Shown here: positions 9,472 to 18,864 of the stretch, one piece after another
Layout of the letters: each line of letters begins with the position of its first letter
Numbering within the stretch: position 1 is the first letter of the stretch
DNA from: an uncultured Flammeovirgaceae bacterium
GTDB taxonomy: Bacteria > Bacteroidota > Bacteroidia > Cytophagales > Cyclobacteriaceae
Assembly (NCBI GenBank): GCA_937899105.1
Contig: CALBPF010000371.1
Span: 1-51,215 of the forward strand
DNA length: 51,215 nucleotides
Direction of reading: 5' to 3'
Program-made: the position numbers and the translations under genes
Notes under the pieces: model-generated
What the model was told of the DNA's origin: nothing
What the model saw: only the letters and a program-made list of their open reading frames with translations
The model's database searches: none

Positions 9472-10671
9472 GTGAATAGCGACTCTTTAGGATGGCTTAA
9501 AAGTGTGCTGACAGAAGCACGTGGTGATGTGTATATGCCGACCAACCAAGTTGAACATGCAGATGAACAAATCTACCACATAGCAGATCCATGGGTGATT
9601 TGCAACAAATCGGTAACCTCAAAGAAATCCGCATTCCAAAATGCATGTCGTTTGCATTATGCTAAGACGCTTAATAGCATATATTTGAATTTTGAGGAAA
9701 ATCAGCTGGACCCCATCGCTTGTTCTCACAAAATTTACAGCTTCCTTAAAATCATTTATCCAGACCTGTCACCATCTATAGGTAACTGGTTTACCCAGAG
9801 AACAAACTCTTATTCAGTTACTGAAAAGTTCATATCGAAGCGGATAGCGAAACTATTAATGCCACCTAATCAGAGCGTTTGGTATGGGTTTTACAACAAT
9901 GCACAACTGTTTCTTGATTTATATCTATTCAGGCTTTTTTGTTTTGCTGAACGCAATGTAGTGGTATCTAATTATTTGAGAGATCAAAAGGATCTTCTCA
10001 ATTTTTCAATGCTATGTATTATAGCCGGAGCATCTCATGCAAATACAGAGATAGCAAATGAGGAGGTAGTCCTATTCAACCTATTTCTAAAGCGTAATTT
10101 TATAAATGAAGAGCATCGAAAAGCGGCAAATGAGTTCATCGAAAACGGCGCCTCACCGGATCAAATAGAGCTACCCGCAAATAATTCCTGGGCTCTCCGA
10201 AAGTTTTTTCTTGAACTTGCTATAGCTACCGTATGGTCAGATGGAATTCTTGATGAACAAGAAGAAAAGTTTGTTAAAAACTTCAGCCAATCTTTACAAC
10301 TATCAGATACCGATGTAATATCAAGCCACATAAGAATAGAATCATTCCTAATTTCACTAATGCCCGACGGATCACAGGACAACAACCAAATTGAGCATTC
10401 ATTCCTGAAACGGATTAACAAACTGTTGACCGCCTACAATAATGAAATAATTCACCTGTTAAAATCTAACTCTACAGTTTGTCAAGGACTTAAAAGCTCT
10501 TCAATTGGCCATCTTAGTGAACAACAGAAAGATCAATTGGCCAAAGACATAATCAAACTTATTCAGCATATGAATATCTTCAGAGGGATAAGTTTTAACA
10601 ATCTAAATTGGTCTTACTTACGTGTGCTAAAAATTATGCCGAAAGGTGTAATCAAAGAGGTTATTAGCTAG
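9472..10671 (+). CDS. TerB-like (tellurite resistance domain) protein, otherwise unknown
   Basis: These 399 residues have no signal peptide or clear membrane helix. The C-terminal half contains a segment like the TerB four-helix fold: LLNFSMLCIIAGASHANTEI at about 175-195, and FFLELAIATVWSDGILDEQE near 245-265, followed by EEKFVKNF. The xSDGxxxxxE pattern in the second is the usual TerB acidic, metal-binding helix start. The first 150 residues are unassigned. The start is GTG at 9472, 21 bp after the aminotransferase. The last 8 bp overlap the convergent terC gene, an arrangement that may keep terB-like and terC side by side. Confidence 0.65.
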   Translation: MNSDSLGWLKSVLTEARGDVYMPTNQVEHADEQIYHIADPWVICNKSVTSKKSAFQNACRLHYAKTLNSIYLNFEENQLDPIACSHKIYSFLKIIYPDLSPSIGNWFTQRTNSYSVTEKFISKRIAKLLMPPNQSVWYGFYNNAQLFLDLYLFRLFCFAERNVVVSNYLRDQKDLLNFSMLCIIAGASHANTEIANEEVVLFNLFLKRNFINEEHRKAANEFIENGASPDQIELPANNSWALRKFFLELAIATVWSDGILDEQEEKFVKNFSQSLQLSDTDVISSHIRIESFLISLMPDGSQDNNQIEHSFLKRINKLLTAYNNEIIHLLKSNSTVCQGLKSSSIGHLSEQQKDQLAKDIIKLIQHMNIFRGISFNNLNWSYLRVLKIMPKGVIKEVIS

Positions 10672-11626
10672 CATGTTCCTCCGCTCTTTTTGGGATTACC
10701 AGGGACATCACAATAGAACCTATTAGAGTAGCTATGATTACCGAGAAAGACAACATTATTGGAATATGTATATCAAATATCTCAAGCAACATCTTCGCTC
10801 CAATGAAAATAAGAATAAACGACAGTCCCTTTTGAAGCAAGTAGAACTTATCAATAATACCTGCAAGCAAAAAGAATTTAGCCCTCAGACCCAAGACAGC
10901 AAATATGTTTGAAGTATAAATTATAAATTCACTTTGCGTGATTGCAAACGCAGCAGGTATAGAATCCACCGCAAAGATTAAATCTGTAGTTTCAATAAGT
11001 ATGATCACAAGGAATAATGGTGTGAATAATAACTTCCCTTTTTTTCGAATTACAAAACGGCCACCGAAATCCCCTTTAGTTATATTCAAATATTTTCTGG
11101 CAAACTTCAGAATTGGGTTCTTGCCAGGGTCTATCTCATCCTCCTCATCTTCAAAAAAGATCTTGATACCAGAATATACTAAGAATACGCCAAAGATATA
11201 CAGTATCCAATAAAACTGACTGATCAGATATGCCCCAACAAAAATGAAAATAGCCCTAAATAAAAGCGCCCCTAAAATTCCCCAAAATAGGATATTATGG
11301 TAATAGGCCTCCTGAACTTTGAAGTACCTTAATATAAGTAGTATGACAAAAATGTTATCAACGGACAATGCATACTCTGTAAGGTAAGCTGAGAAATATG
11401 TGAGTGAGGCCTCGGCGCCACCGTTATATGCATAAATCAAATACCCAAAGGCCACAGAAATAACTACCCAAAAAATAGACTGCCAAAGCGCTGATTTAGT
11501 GGATATTATATGTGCTTTTTTATTAAAAAGTCCTAAGTCTATAATTAAAAACAGCAAAATTACTGCACCAAAAATGGTGAATAGAACTGTTTCGTTTGAG
11601 TTATTCAGAAATGAGCTTAAAAACAT
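10664..11626 (-). CDS. terC: TerC family integral membrane protein
   Basis: This 320-residue inner-membrane protein has about nine hydrophobic helices. It carries the TerC family signature: the acidic ALSVDNIFVILLILRYF in one helix and ETTDLIFAVDSIPAAFAIT in the mirror-related helix, then SNIFAVLGLRAKFFLLAG. The paired Asp residues in the membrane (SVDN, TDLIFAVDS) are thought to bind metal. Members have been linked to tellurite resistance, manganese export and loading of exported enzymes with metal. It lies convergent with the TerB-like gene, with an 8-bp overlap. Confidence 0.93.
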   Translation of the reverse strand: MFLSSFLNNSNETVLFTIFGAVILLFLIIDLGLFNKKAHIISTKSALWQSIFWVVISVAFGYLIYAYNGGAEASLTYFSAYLTEYALSVDNIFVILLILRYFKVQEAYYHNILFWGILGALLFRAIFIFVGAYLISQFYWILYIFGVFLVYSGIKIFFEDEEDEIDPGKNPILKFARKYLNITKGDFGGRFVIRKKGKLLFTPLFLVIILIETTDLIFAVDSIPAAFAITQSEFIIYTSNIFAVLGLRAKFFLLAGIIDKFYLLQKGLSFILIFIGAKMLLEIFDIHIPIMLSFSVIIATLIGSIVMSLVIPKRAEEHAS

Positions 11627-11788
11627 ACTTCAGGTGCCATAGAAGTAAAAAAGGGCCAGTATCATTCAACTATCGACTGAAATACATTCGGCGCTATTAC
11701 CAACTAATTCAGGTAAATTTAGCAAAATAATTTAAAGCTTTTGGAATGTAATTTTTTAATCCAATTAAGAGTTTTTTTTTGCAAACCT

Positions 11789-12043
11789 TTACATGGTTGA
11801 ATAGTGACTGCAGACGCCGGAAATATGCAAATTCTTTTCAAACGAGGTAAAGCCTTTTGGTAGGAATATAGGAGAGATTTGAATGTCGCCCAGGCAGGAT
11901 GTGTGTCCGCAGTTTGTGAATTTAAAATATACGTGCATGCCTATTTTTTCACTGGTACACTCCTGACAAAGCGCATACTTAGCGGCCCCTTCATTATTCA
12001 GCCCTTTATGAATAAGACCTTTGCTTAAGAATGTTTTAAGCAT
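11789..12043 (-). CDS. Small cysteine-rich hypothetical protein, possible zinc binder
   Basis: These 84 residues include CQECTSEKIGMHVYFKFTNCGHTSCLGD, that is CxxC, then about 16 residues to a CGHxxC group. This spacing resembles UBP-type zinc fingers and other treble-clef-like sites, although the expected following HATKHF part is missing. It might be a truncated or diverged zinc-finger protein. It starts 162 bp after the end of the ABC exporter gene upstream of it. The preceding gap also holds a ~30-codon His/Cys-rich frame that I did not call. Downstream of its stop, 11640-11788 holds an A/T-rich gap with no feature that I can see. Confidence 0.4.
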   Translation of the reverse strand: MLKTFLSKGLIHKGLNNEGAAKYALCQECTSEKIGMHVYFKFTNCGHTSCLGDIQISPIFLPKGFTSFEKNLHISGVCSHYSTM

Positions 12044-12205
12044 TCTTTAAACTTTTACTCTGTCCATATTTGGATGCATATGCTTTTCAATATCGGCATG
12101 TGCAAGCGCATGGTCACAATTTAGCATGAGTCTTAACACCGGCTTCCTGCATAAAGTACTTTTAAACGAAAACCCTTACAGCCATCCCTTGTAAAAGGAA
12201 TCAAA

Positions 12206-13996
12206 TCAAGCCACCTGAAATTGAAGCTTAAGCAAGTGATTGTAAATACCTTGCTCATTAGAAGTTAGTTCATCGTGCGCTCCCACTTCGGCAATAGTAC
12301 CCTTCTGGATTACAGCTATTTTATCGGCTTTTCTAATCGTAGCTAATCGATGCGCTATAATAATTGTAGTTCTATTTTTCATTAATTCTTCAATAGCCGA
12401 CTGTACCAACATCTCTGATTCAGTGTCAAGTGCGCTGGTGGCTTCATCTAATATAAGAATTTTTGGGTCTTTTAATATCGCTCGGGCTATTGCTATACGT
12501 TGACGTTGACCCCCTGATAATTTGATGCCACGCTCCCCAACTAACGTGTCATATCCATTCGGAAATGATTCTATAAATTCAGAAGCATTGGCTTTTTTTG
12601 CTGCTTCCAGCGCCGCCTCGCGAGTTGCGTTAGGCTTGCCATAAATTATATTATCGTAAATACTGCCTCCAAAGAGTATGACCTCTTGAGGAACGATACC
12701 AATCTGTTTTCTAAAATTGTATAGATTGTAATCTTCAATATTTTTATCTCCTACGGTAATTCTTCCATGCGTGTAAGGATAATATCTCATCAATAGCTGA
12801 ACAATCGTAGACTTACCGGCCCCACTTGGACCAACCAATGCCAGTTTTTGACCTGATGGTATGCTAAGCGCAATGCTATTCAACACGCTGACTTCAGGCC
12901 TTGACGGATAAGAGAAAGAAACATTAGTGAAGCGGATATCACCGTTTAATGGCAGTTCTTCCTCTTCTACTAATCCTGATTCGTGCGCTTCATCTATAAT
13001 TTCCAATACGCGTTCACTAGCTCCTATGGCGCGTTGAAGTTGGCCATAAATATCACCCAAGCCGGCTATAGAACCTCCTATGAAAGTTGTGTAAAGAATA
13101 AATGAAAGTAGATCTCCAACGGTTAATGCACCCGACTGAACCAAGATGGCCCCATACCACATTACACCTACAATCCCTCCAAAAAGCGCTAAAATGATGA
13201 ATGATATAAAAGCGCCTCGGTAGGTCGCCGTTTTCAGCGCCACGTCTATCACATGATTAAGCGATCTGGCGTATCTAAATGTTTCCAGCTTTTCATTTGT
13301 AAATGCCTTAACTACACTAATAGTCTGTAATGTTTCTTCTACAATAACATTAGCCTGGGCCAAATTATCTTGTGTATTCTTAGATAGCTTACGGATATAT
13401 TTTCCGAATACTAAGGCAGCTATGACCAAAACTGGGAAGGTGCATAGCATAAACAGGGTCAGCTTAGGAGTAATAAAAAATATAATGGCTGTACCTATAA
13501 CAAGGGTGGCTAGCTGACGAAAAACTTCAGCCAGTGTAGTTGAAAATGTATCCTGAAGCATGGAAACATCAGATGTTATTCGACTGGTCAGCTCCCCAAC
13601 ACGTCTGGCATCAAAAAATGATAGCGGTAATAAGAGTATATTCGAAAATACCGCCTTTCGAACATCTGCCATAGAACGCTCGCTGACTTGAGCAAATAAG
13701 TAAACGCGTAAAAATGAAAAAACGCTTTGAATAAGTAGCACTGCTATCAGGGCTATCGTCAGCTGATTAATAGTACCCAATAACCATAATTTTCCTGAAG
13801 CCACGTCAACTAATTTCCCAGCTAAATAAGGAAAGGAAAGAAGTATAACGCTGCCAAAAATCAGGCATATCATACCCATTATAAACCTCGTTTTATATGG
13901 TACGATGAAGCGAAAAATGCCCAGAAGCTTTTTAAAATTCGATTTGTTTAAGGACCTTTTTTCAGAATCCTTCAATTGCTCTCGTCTCTTTGCCAT
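12206..13996 (-). CDS. ABC transporter, fused permease and ATPase (MsbA/lipid exporter type)
   Basis: This 596-residue half transporter acts as a homodimer in the inner membrane. Residues about 30-320 form a six-helix exporter domain, with the coupling segment SFFDARRVGELTSRITSDV. The ATPase domain has Walker A GPSGAGKS (389-396), the signature LSGGQRQR (493-500), Walker B ILILDEATSALD (from 513) and the H-loop IIIAHRLATI. The substrate is unknown, with lipid A core or a drug being typical for this family. The start ATG at 13996 has TAGATTTG, a Bacteroidota -7-like box, at 14017-14024 on the minus strand, but I see no matching -33 element. Confidence 0.93.
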   Translation of the reverse strand: MAKRREQLKDSEKRSLNKSNFKKLLGIFRFIVPYKTRFIMGMICLIFGSVILLSFPYLAGKLVDVASGKLWLLGTINQLTIALIAVLLIQSVFSFLRVYLFAQVSERSMADVRKAVFSNILLLPLSFFDARRVGELTSRITSDVSMLQDTFSTTLAEVFRQLATLVIGTAIIFFITPKLTLFMLCTFPVLVIAALVFGKYIRKLSKNTQDNLAQANVIVEETLQTISVVKAFTNEKLETFRYARSLNHVIDVALKTATYRGAFISFIILALFGGIVGVMWYGAILVQSGALTVGDLLSFILYTTFIGGSIAGLGDIYGQLQRAIGASERVLEIIDEAHESGLVEEEELPLNGDIRFTNVSFSYPSRPEVSVLNSIALSIPSGQKLALVGPSGAGKSTIVQLLMRYYPYTHGRITVGDKNIEDYNLYNFRKQIGIVPQEVILFGGSIYDNIIYGKPNATREAALEAAKKANASEFIESFPNGYDTLVGERGIKLSGGQRQRIAIARAILKDPKILILDEATSALDTESEMLVQSAIEELMKNRTTIIIAHRLATIRKADKIAVIQKGTIAEVGAHDELTSNEQGIYNHLLKLQFQVA

Positions 13997-14141
13997 TCAA
14001 AATCCTTTCTTGGCTGCAAATCTATTAGATATACAACTTATGAGTATAGAAACATGTTTAAAATCGCAGAATCTTGTTCGCTATCAGAAGTTCACATTAT
14101 GAATTTTTAAATTAACTTTAGTTATCTACAAATACCATGTT

Positions 14142-14550
14142 ATGGGCGTCTTTGAGCGCATTCTTGTTGGAATAGATCTATCTAAAATTGACGAAACGCA
14201 ATAAGATATACCACTTTGCTGGTAGGCGCTTTTGGCGTTGATACTGTCTACAGCCAAGTCATTAGAAGTTCCTGATGAACTTTTGGAAAAGTACCCTGAC
14301 CTTATTCCGCCACTGGATGAGACCATAGAAAATCAAATAGAGAGTTTGGTAGACCAGTATTTAGAGAACAAGATTCAAGTTAAAATTATTGTAAAAGACC
14401 GAACACAAAATCCCTCGCAGGTCAGATATCAAAGAAATAGATCTAACGGTACCGAGTAGAAAACACAATCTTAAGGGTAGCGGCCTGCTGCCGGGTCAGT
14501 TGACAAGAGTTGGCCATTGCTCTGTGCTTATAGTACCGGAGTTTGCATAA
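14142..14550 (+). pseudogene. Decayed universal stress protein (UspA family) gene
   Basis: Conceptual translation needs three reading frames. It starts MGVFERILVGIDLSKIDET (14142 onwards), the typical Usp first strand, then hits TAA at 14202. A second frame gives IRYTTLLVGAFGVDTVYS (about 14199-14252). A third returns to the first frame with AKSLEVPDELLEKYPDLIP and DETIENQIESLVDQYLENK, up to about 14400. A fourth piece, DIKEIDLTV followed by SRKHNLKGSGLLPGQLTRVG and HCSVLIVPEFA, ends at TAA 14548-14550. This last part is the nucleotide-binding GxxxxG and C-terminal strand of the fold. At least three frameshifts and a lost stretch after VYS show an old pseudogene. Together with the next region, this explains an 800-bp space without an intact gene. 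Confidence 0.8.
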
Positions 14551-14805
14551 CCTAAGATTTCAGCCTTTATATTCTATTTTTTAGTCATACATGTCAAAAC
14601 CCAAAAGGATAGACGGACGATTAAACCTTTTATTTCGGGCAACATTAATCAAATCGTTGGCGCTGCTAAAGCTGTAATTAATGAAATGGCGAAAAAAACA
14701 GATATCGAAGTCAAAGGGTATCCAACCACGAAGCAGCTTGAACAAATATGTGAGCAAATAGGTATGAATGAGGAAGTGGCTTTATTATTTCTTAGGGGTG
14801 ATTGA
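14551..14805 (+). other. Unassigned open reading frame remnant after the UspA relic
   Basis: The frame that ends the UspA relic stays open after its TAA up to a TGA at 14803-14805. It has no good start codon before an internal ATG near 14680. Its translation includes TIKPFISGNINQIVGAAKAV and INEMAKKTDIEVKGYPTTKQ, then LEQICEQIGMNEEVALLFLRGD, which looks protein-like (periodic hydrophobic residues, no stops). An ATG at 14591 in another frame (MSKPKRIDGR) would join it by one frameshift. I do not recognise the family. It may be a second decayed gene. The last 14 bp overlap the convergent lipoprotein gene. Confidence 0.3.
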
Positions 14806-15367
14806 TGCCGGCGTTAATACTAAATGACACCTCATCTTGAAGCGTCATTTTCTGAATTCCTTTTATCTCATAGCCGTTAAGGATAATACTGTCGTTTATA
14901 TCTTCAAAATGAAGAGTCAAATCACGCTGGCTCTTGTAGATCGGATTATTTTCCTGCCATCTGGCCTCGATCTTGCGCAAGTCAGCTACATGGTCAAGAA
15001 AGTAAAGCCTTAAATACTTAACTTCTGCCTCATCATTAGTGGTTGTAAAAGTTCTTATGGTAAGATTACTAAACCTATCCTCAGTATCTTCGATTTGATA
15101 CTGACCGCGCCATTGCGGTTTGTTAATGTCTATCCGTTCAAATATCCTTAATTCGTTTTTCCATTGCGAACTATCAGGTACTATATCTGCTTTAGCCGTA
15201 TCCGAACCAAAGATCGCTACTTTGGACAAGGTTGCCCTTTTTAATTCCAACAGCTGGAATTGCTCATGAATTAGACCGGTAACATCAAAATATTCATCAA
15301 TCACTTTTTGCTCGACACTTTGGCAGGATACTAAAAGTATGAAGGATAGAAAAACGGATATTCTCAT
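14792..15367 (-). CDS. Putative lipoprotein
   Basis: This 191-residue protein starts with a signal peptide and lipobox (MRISVFLSFILLVSC, Cys at residue 15), so it should be attached to a membrane by lipid. The mature part is charged and mixed alpha/beta. It contains no motif that I recognise. The start codon overlaps the gpmI stop by four bases (ATGA), so translation is coupled with gpmI. The gene ends in the degenerate region, where it overlaps the remnant frame by 14 bp. Confidence 0.75.
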   Translation of the reverse strand: MRISVFLSFILLVSCQSVEQKVIDEYFDVTGLIHEQFQLLELKRATLSKVAIFGSDTAKADIVPDSSQWKNELRIFERIDINKPQWRGQYQIEDTEDRFSNLTIRTFTTTNDEAEVKYLRLYFLDHVADLRKIEARWQENNPIYKSQRDLTLHFEDINDSIILNGYEIKGIQKMTLQDEVSFSINAGINHP

Positions 15368-16887
15368 GAAACCAGCACATTACCTGTCATAGTAGCGGGG
15401 ATCTCCAGCCCCATAAATTTCAGAATGGTGGGCGCCAAATCTCCGAGTTTCCCGTCGGCCACGTTCCCTTCGAAATCTCTATCTACTATAATACAGGGTA
15501 CCAGGTTTGTGGTATGAGCTGTATTCGGACTGCCATCCAGGTTGATCATAATATCTGAGTTACCGTGATCGGCTATGATGATTGTAAGATAGCCATTATC
15601 CAGAGCAGCAGATACTACTTCTTTGGCACAGGTATCTACTGTTTCACAAGCCTTCATAGCTGCTTCGAAAACTCCCGTATGTCCGACCATATCGGGATTG
15701 GCGAAATTTAAGCATGTAAAGTCGGGCCAGTTAGCCTCTAATTCCGGAATTATTTTATCTCGGATGTCAGCTGCACTCATCTCAGGTTGGAGATCATAGG
15801 TAGCTACTTTAGGAGAGGGACACAGCAGTCTTTTTTCATTTTCAAACTCCTCTTCTCTGCCTCCGGAAAAGAAGAACGTGACATGAGGATATTTCTCAGT
15901 TTCAGCGATTCTTATCTGGTTCTTTCCAGCGCTTGCAAGTACTTCACCAAGGGTGTCATTAAGGTTATCTTTTTCAAAGATCACGTCTACACCAGTAAAA
16001 GTATCGTCATACTTTGCCATTGTTATGTAGTACAAATCAAGTTTTTGCATATTTTGCTCTGGAAAATCTTGCTGGGTAAGGGCAGTAGTAATTTGTCTAC
16101 CTCTGTCTGTCCTGAAATTGAAGCAGATCACAATATCTCCATCCTCAATTCTCGCCAACGGTTCGCCTTGTTCATTGGTCGCTAGTATTGGCTTAATGAA
16201 TTCATCAGTCACATCTTCATCATAGCTCTTTTGAACAGCTTCCTTGATATTTTGGGTTTTGGCGCCCTCATTATTGACTAGAAGATCATAAGCAAGCTTT
16301 ACACGTTCCCACCGCTTATCTCTGTCCATAGCATAATATCTTCCAATTACCGAAGCAATTCTACCTGTAGTTTGCCTGGCATGATCTTCAACTTCTTGTA
16401 AAAAACCTAGCCCGCTATTTGGGTCTGTATCACGCCCATCCGTGAACGCGTGAATATAAACTTCCTCTAAACCGTAATCTGCGGCTATGGTGCATAATCC
16501 CTTTAAATGATTGACATGTGAATGGACTCCACCATCCGAAACAAGGCCAATGAAATGTATCTTTTTGTTTTCAGTTTTTGCCTTTGTAAATGCTGCTTTA
16601 ACTACAGGATTATTGTTAATCGTTTTTTCTTCAAAAGCTTTATTGATCTTAACCAGGTCTTGATATACTACTCTACCGGCGCCAATATTCATATGCCCCA
16701 CTTCAGAATTACCCATTTGTCCTTCAGGAAGACCCACAGCCAGACCGGAAGCTTCCAGTTTGCTATTCGGATATTTCGAATAAAGAGAATCAATAAATGG
16801 TGTATCCGCCTTAAAAATGGCTGAAACTTCATCGTTTAAACCTATTCCCCATCCATCAAGGATCATTAATAGCACTTTCTTATTCAT
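15364..16887 (-). CDS. gpmI: 2,3-bisphosphoglycerate-independent phosphoglycerate mutase
   Basis: GpmI interconverts 3- and 2-phosphoglycerate in glycolysis, using two Mn ions and no cofactor. The alkaline-phosphatase-type metal site and catalytic serine are present: MILDGWG near residue 8-14 and GNSEVGHMNIGAGRVVYQD with Ser at about 61. DGRDTDPNSG, the RFDNDG-equivalent CFNFRTDRGRQIT and the C-terminal metal motif IADHGNSD, with HTTNLVP after it, are also intact. I take the ATG at 16887 as start (MNKKVLLMILDGW), giving 507 residues. A TTG at 16911 gives an unlikely eight-residue extension. Confidence 0.97.
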   Translation of the reverse strand: MNKKVLLMILDGWGIGLNDEVSAIFKADTPFIDSLYSKYPNSKLEASGLAVGLPEGQMGNSEVGHMNIGAGRVVYQDLVKINKAFEEKTINNNPVVKAAFTKAKTENKKIHFIGLVSDGGVHSHVNHLKGLCTIAADYGLEEVYIHAFTDGRDTDPNSGLGFLQEVEDHARQTTGRIASVIGRYYAMDRDKRWERVKLAYDLLVNNEGAKTQNIKEAVQKSYDEDVTDEFIKPILATNEQGEPLARIEDGDIVICFNFRTDRGRQITTALTQQDFPEQNMQKLDLYYITMAKYDDTFTGVDVIFEKDNLNDTLGEVLASAGKNQIRIAETEKYPHVTFFFSGGREEEFENEKRLLCPSPKVATYDLQPEMSAADIRDKIIPELEANWPDFTCLNFANPDMVGHTGVFEAAMKACETVDTCAKEVVSAALDNGYLTIIIADHGNSDIMINLDGSPNTAHTTNLVPCIIVDRDFEGNVADGKLGDLAPTILKFMGLEIPATMTGNVLVS

Positions 16888-16929
16888 GGTAGTAGAATTT
16901 AAGAATTGCAAACAACGGGAATTTTAAGT

Positions 16930-16948
16930 GGGAATTCAATTGATTCCC
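16930..16948 (-). terminator. Weak hairpin after the DUF3857 gene
   Basis: GGGAAT and ATTCCC form a 6-bp stem with a 7-base loop, between the end of the gene at 16953 and the gpmI start. On the minus strand it is followed by a short A/T-rich stretch rather than a clean U-run. It may be a partial terminator or only a spacer hairpin. Confidence 0.3.
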
Positions 16949-16952
16949 TAAG

Positions 16953-18860
16953 CTATGTTTTACTTAAGAAAACAATTCTCTTCTTGTCCGATCTAACAAT
17001 GGATTTATAAAAATCTCTAAGCATTTTATAGCTTTCTGGCGGATAACTACCTTTAAACATTATTAGTTTTCTAATGTAGGTTACACGGCCTTCTTCTGCT
17101 ATTATTTCTGACTCATATTCACCAAACTCTGATTCAATTAAAATTCTATCGAACGGTGATTCTAAATACCAGTCACTAGGAATATTATATATAATGGAAT
17201 CTACATCATAGAAGGAACTTTTATGGTCAATGGGTAGCTCACGCTTATTTGCCCTAGGGGGTAGATATGTGAATCTGTTCATCATATTTGGTGAAATAAA
17301 GAATCTATCTCCCGTCTTTGACGCCAGGTTTTTTATATTCAAGTCAAGAGATACTTTAGCATAAGGTATTCGATTTTTTTCGAAACCGTAGTCAAAATTC
17401 AGCAGATCATAAGATGGAATATCCGTATTTTTATATATCCAATTTTCAACATCCTTTCTACCACGATTTAAATAAAAACTCAATCCTCCATTCTCATATT
17501 GTACGCCCTTATATAATGTATTAATAGTACACCTGGCTTCATTCGCACTATTAATATCAATAGTGGCCGACCTTATTTGTGCATTTTCCTTACTAGAAAG
17601 GGAGGGCGTTTTCACAAGTACTCCTCCATTTTCAGTTACCATTAATGCATGGCGATCTCCTGTAAATGAACCTAAATAGCCAAATGGATTGGTCTGATTC
17701 GTGCATTCTAACCAAATCGTATCTGCTTCCTGAGGTACCGCTAAAATGACATGGTTAAACTGCCTACTAGGAAAGTCCGTGACTAACGGAATAGCATTTT
17801 CTCCGGCTCTTATCAAAGTATAATAAGATTTAATACCTATGGACTTTAATAAACTATAAGTAAAATTAGAGAGCGCTTTACAATCTCCGTATCCGTTACT
17901 TTCAACATAAGAAGCACTAAATGGCTGCCATCCACCAATGCCTAATTGAATGCTTACATATCTCGTATTTTCTTGAATGTACTCATAAACTGCTTTAATC
18001 TTATCTACTTCATTTGACTTATCAGCGGTAATACGTTGTATTTCATTTGATAATTCATCTGATATAATATCGAGTCCATCGTTCAATGAAAGTTGCCATT
18101 TACCAATGCTCTCCCAAGTACTTGCATCTCCCTCGTATCCTCCGAATACAAATTCATTAGGACTAGTAATCAGATAAGGCTTTTTATTATTCCAATATGG
18201 AGCAAAAGGTTCGTTTTTCTCAGGTAAATAATTGGATATCTCCCAGGTGAACACTTTTCGACCTTCTAGTTCCTCTAAGGTACGTTTATCTGATAAGTTA
18301 AATTCCTTAAACCTAAACTCCAGTTCTGATGGAGTACTAATGATCAACTTCGAATTCTGCACGCTAACATTCGTGCGCCTGGCAGGGTTCCAAGTTGGGT
18401 AAAATATTGACCCTTCATCATTAAGCTCATATGCAACTTCAATGGTGTAAGGGTATACATCATATTTCAAAGTTGCCTGATTCGCCCTATTGTCAGAATA
18501 GAATTGATCGTTCATGCTAACATCGCTGATATCACTTTTCCTTAAGCTTTTTACCAACTTCCCATTAGCATCATAAATATGCGCTTTCAGAGTTTTTATT
18601 ATTCCAGGCTTCCCTTCATAGCCTACATATATATCTGACAAGTAAGAAGCTCTACCATTCAATACAGTGATAGCATAGTGCACTTTATTTGTAATTGAGT
18701 TTTTGTTATTAACAATAAATTCATCAGTTGCCAATCTAACTACTGCATCAATACCACCTGCACGTAAGCTATCAGGAATGTTTGAAGTATTAAATTGGTT
18801 CTGACTTAGTCCAATTTGAAATATCATTAAGGACAACAAAAACGAGATATGTTTTATCAT
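16953..18860 (-). CDS. DUF3857/transglutaminase-fold exported protein
   Basis: The ATG at 18860 (MIKHISFLLSLMIFQIGLSQ) gives 635 residues with a signal peptide, four bases after the upstream gene's stop. The N-terminal half is a DUF3857 beta domain, and the middle part is a transglutaminase-like core. GYGDCKALSNFTYSLLKSIG carries the catalytic Cys (about residue 322), FNHVILAV the His and IWLECTNQTNPFGYLG the acidic position (Glu instead of Asp). The last third is a C-terminal beta domain. It is predicted to be periplasmic or surface-exposed. Substrates of these proteins are unknown. It pairs with the next gene (18865-20880), which has the same fold but a degraded active site. Confidence 0.85.
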   Translation of the reverse strand: MIKHISFLLSLMIFQIGLSQNQFNTSNIPDSLRAGGIDAVVRLATDEFIVNNKNSITNKVHYAITVLNGRASYLSDIYVGYEGKPGIIKTLKAHIYDANGKLVKSLRKSDISDVSMNDQFYSDNRANQATLKYDVYPYTIEVAYELNDEGSIFYPTWNPARRTNVSVQNSKLIISTPSELEFRFKEFNLSDKRTLEELEGRKVFTWEISNYLPEKNEPFAPYWNNKKPYLITSPNEFVFGGYEGDASTWESIGKWQLSLNDGLDIISDELSNEIQRITADKSNEVDKIKAVYEYIQENTRYVSIQLGIGGWQPFSASYVESNGYGDCKALSNFTYSLLKSIGIKSYYTLIRAGENAIPLVTDFPSRQFNHVILAVPQEADTIWLECTNQTNPFGYLGSFTGDRHALMVTENGGVLVKTPSLSSKENAQIRSATIDINSANEARCTINTLYKGVQYENGGLSFYLNRGRKDVENWIYKNTDIPSYDLLNFDYGFEKNRIPYAKVSLDLNIKNLASKTGDRFFISPNMMNRFTYLPPRANKRELPIDHKSSFYDVDSIIYNIPSDWYLESPFDRILIESEFGEYESEIIAEEGRVTYIRKLIMFKGSYPPESYKMLRDFYKSIVRSDKKRIVFLSKT

Positions 18861-18864
18861 GTCA

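Noticed and set aside
12060..12150. His/Cys-rich 30-codon frame on the minus strand upstream of the 84-residue gene
   Set aside because: No clear ribosome site or conservation evidence, and it is very short.
15787..16185. Long open frame on the plus strand inside gpmI
   Set aside because: It is the shadow of a fully conserved gpmI and has no protein-family features.
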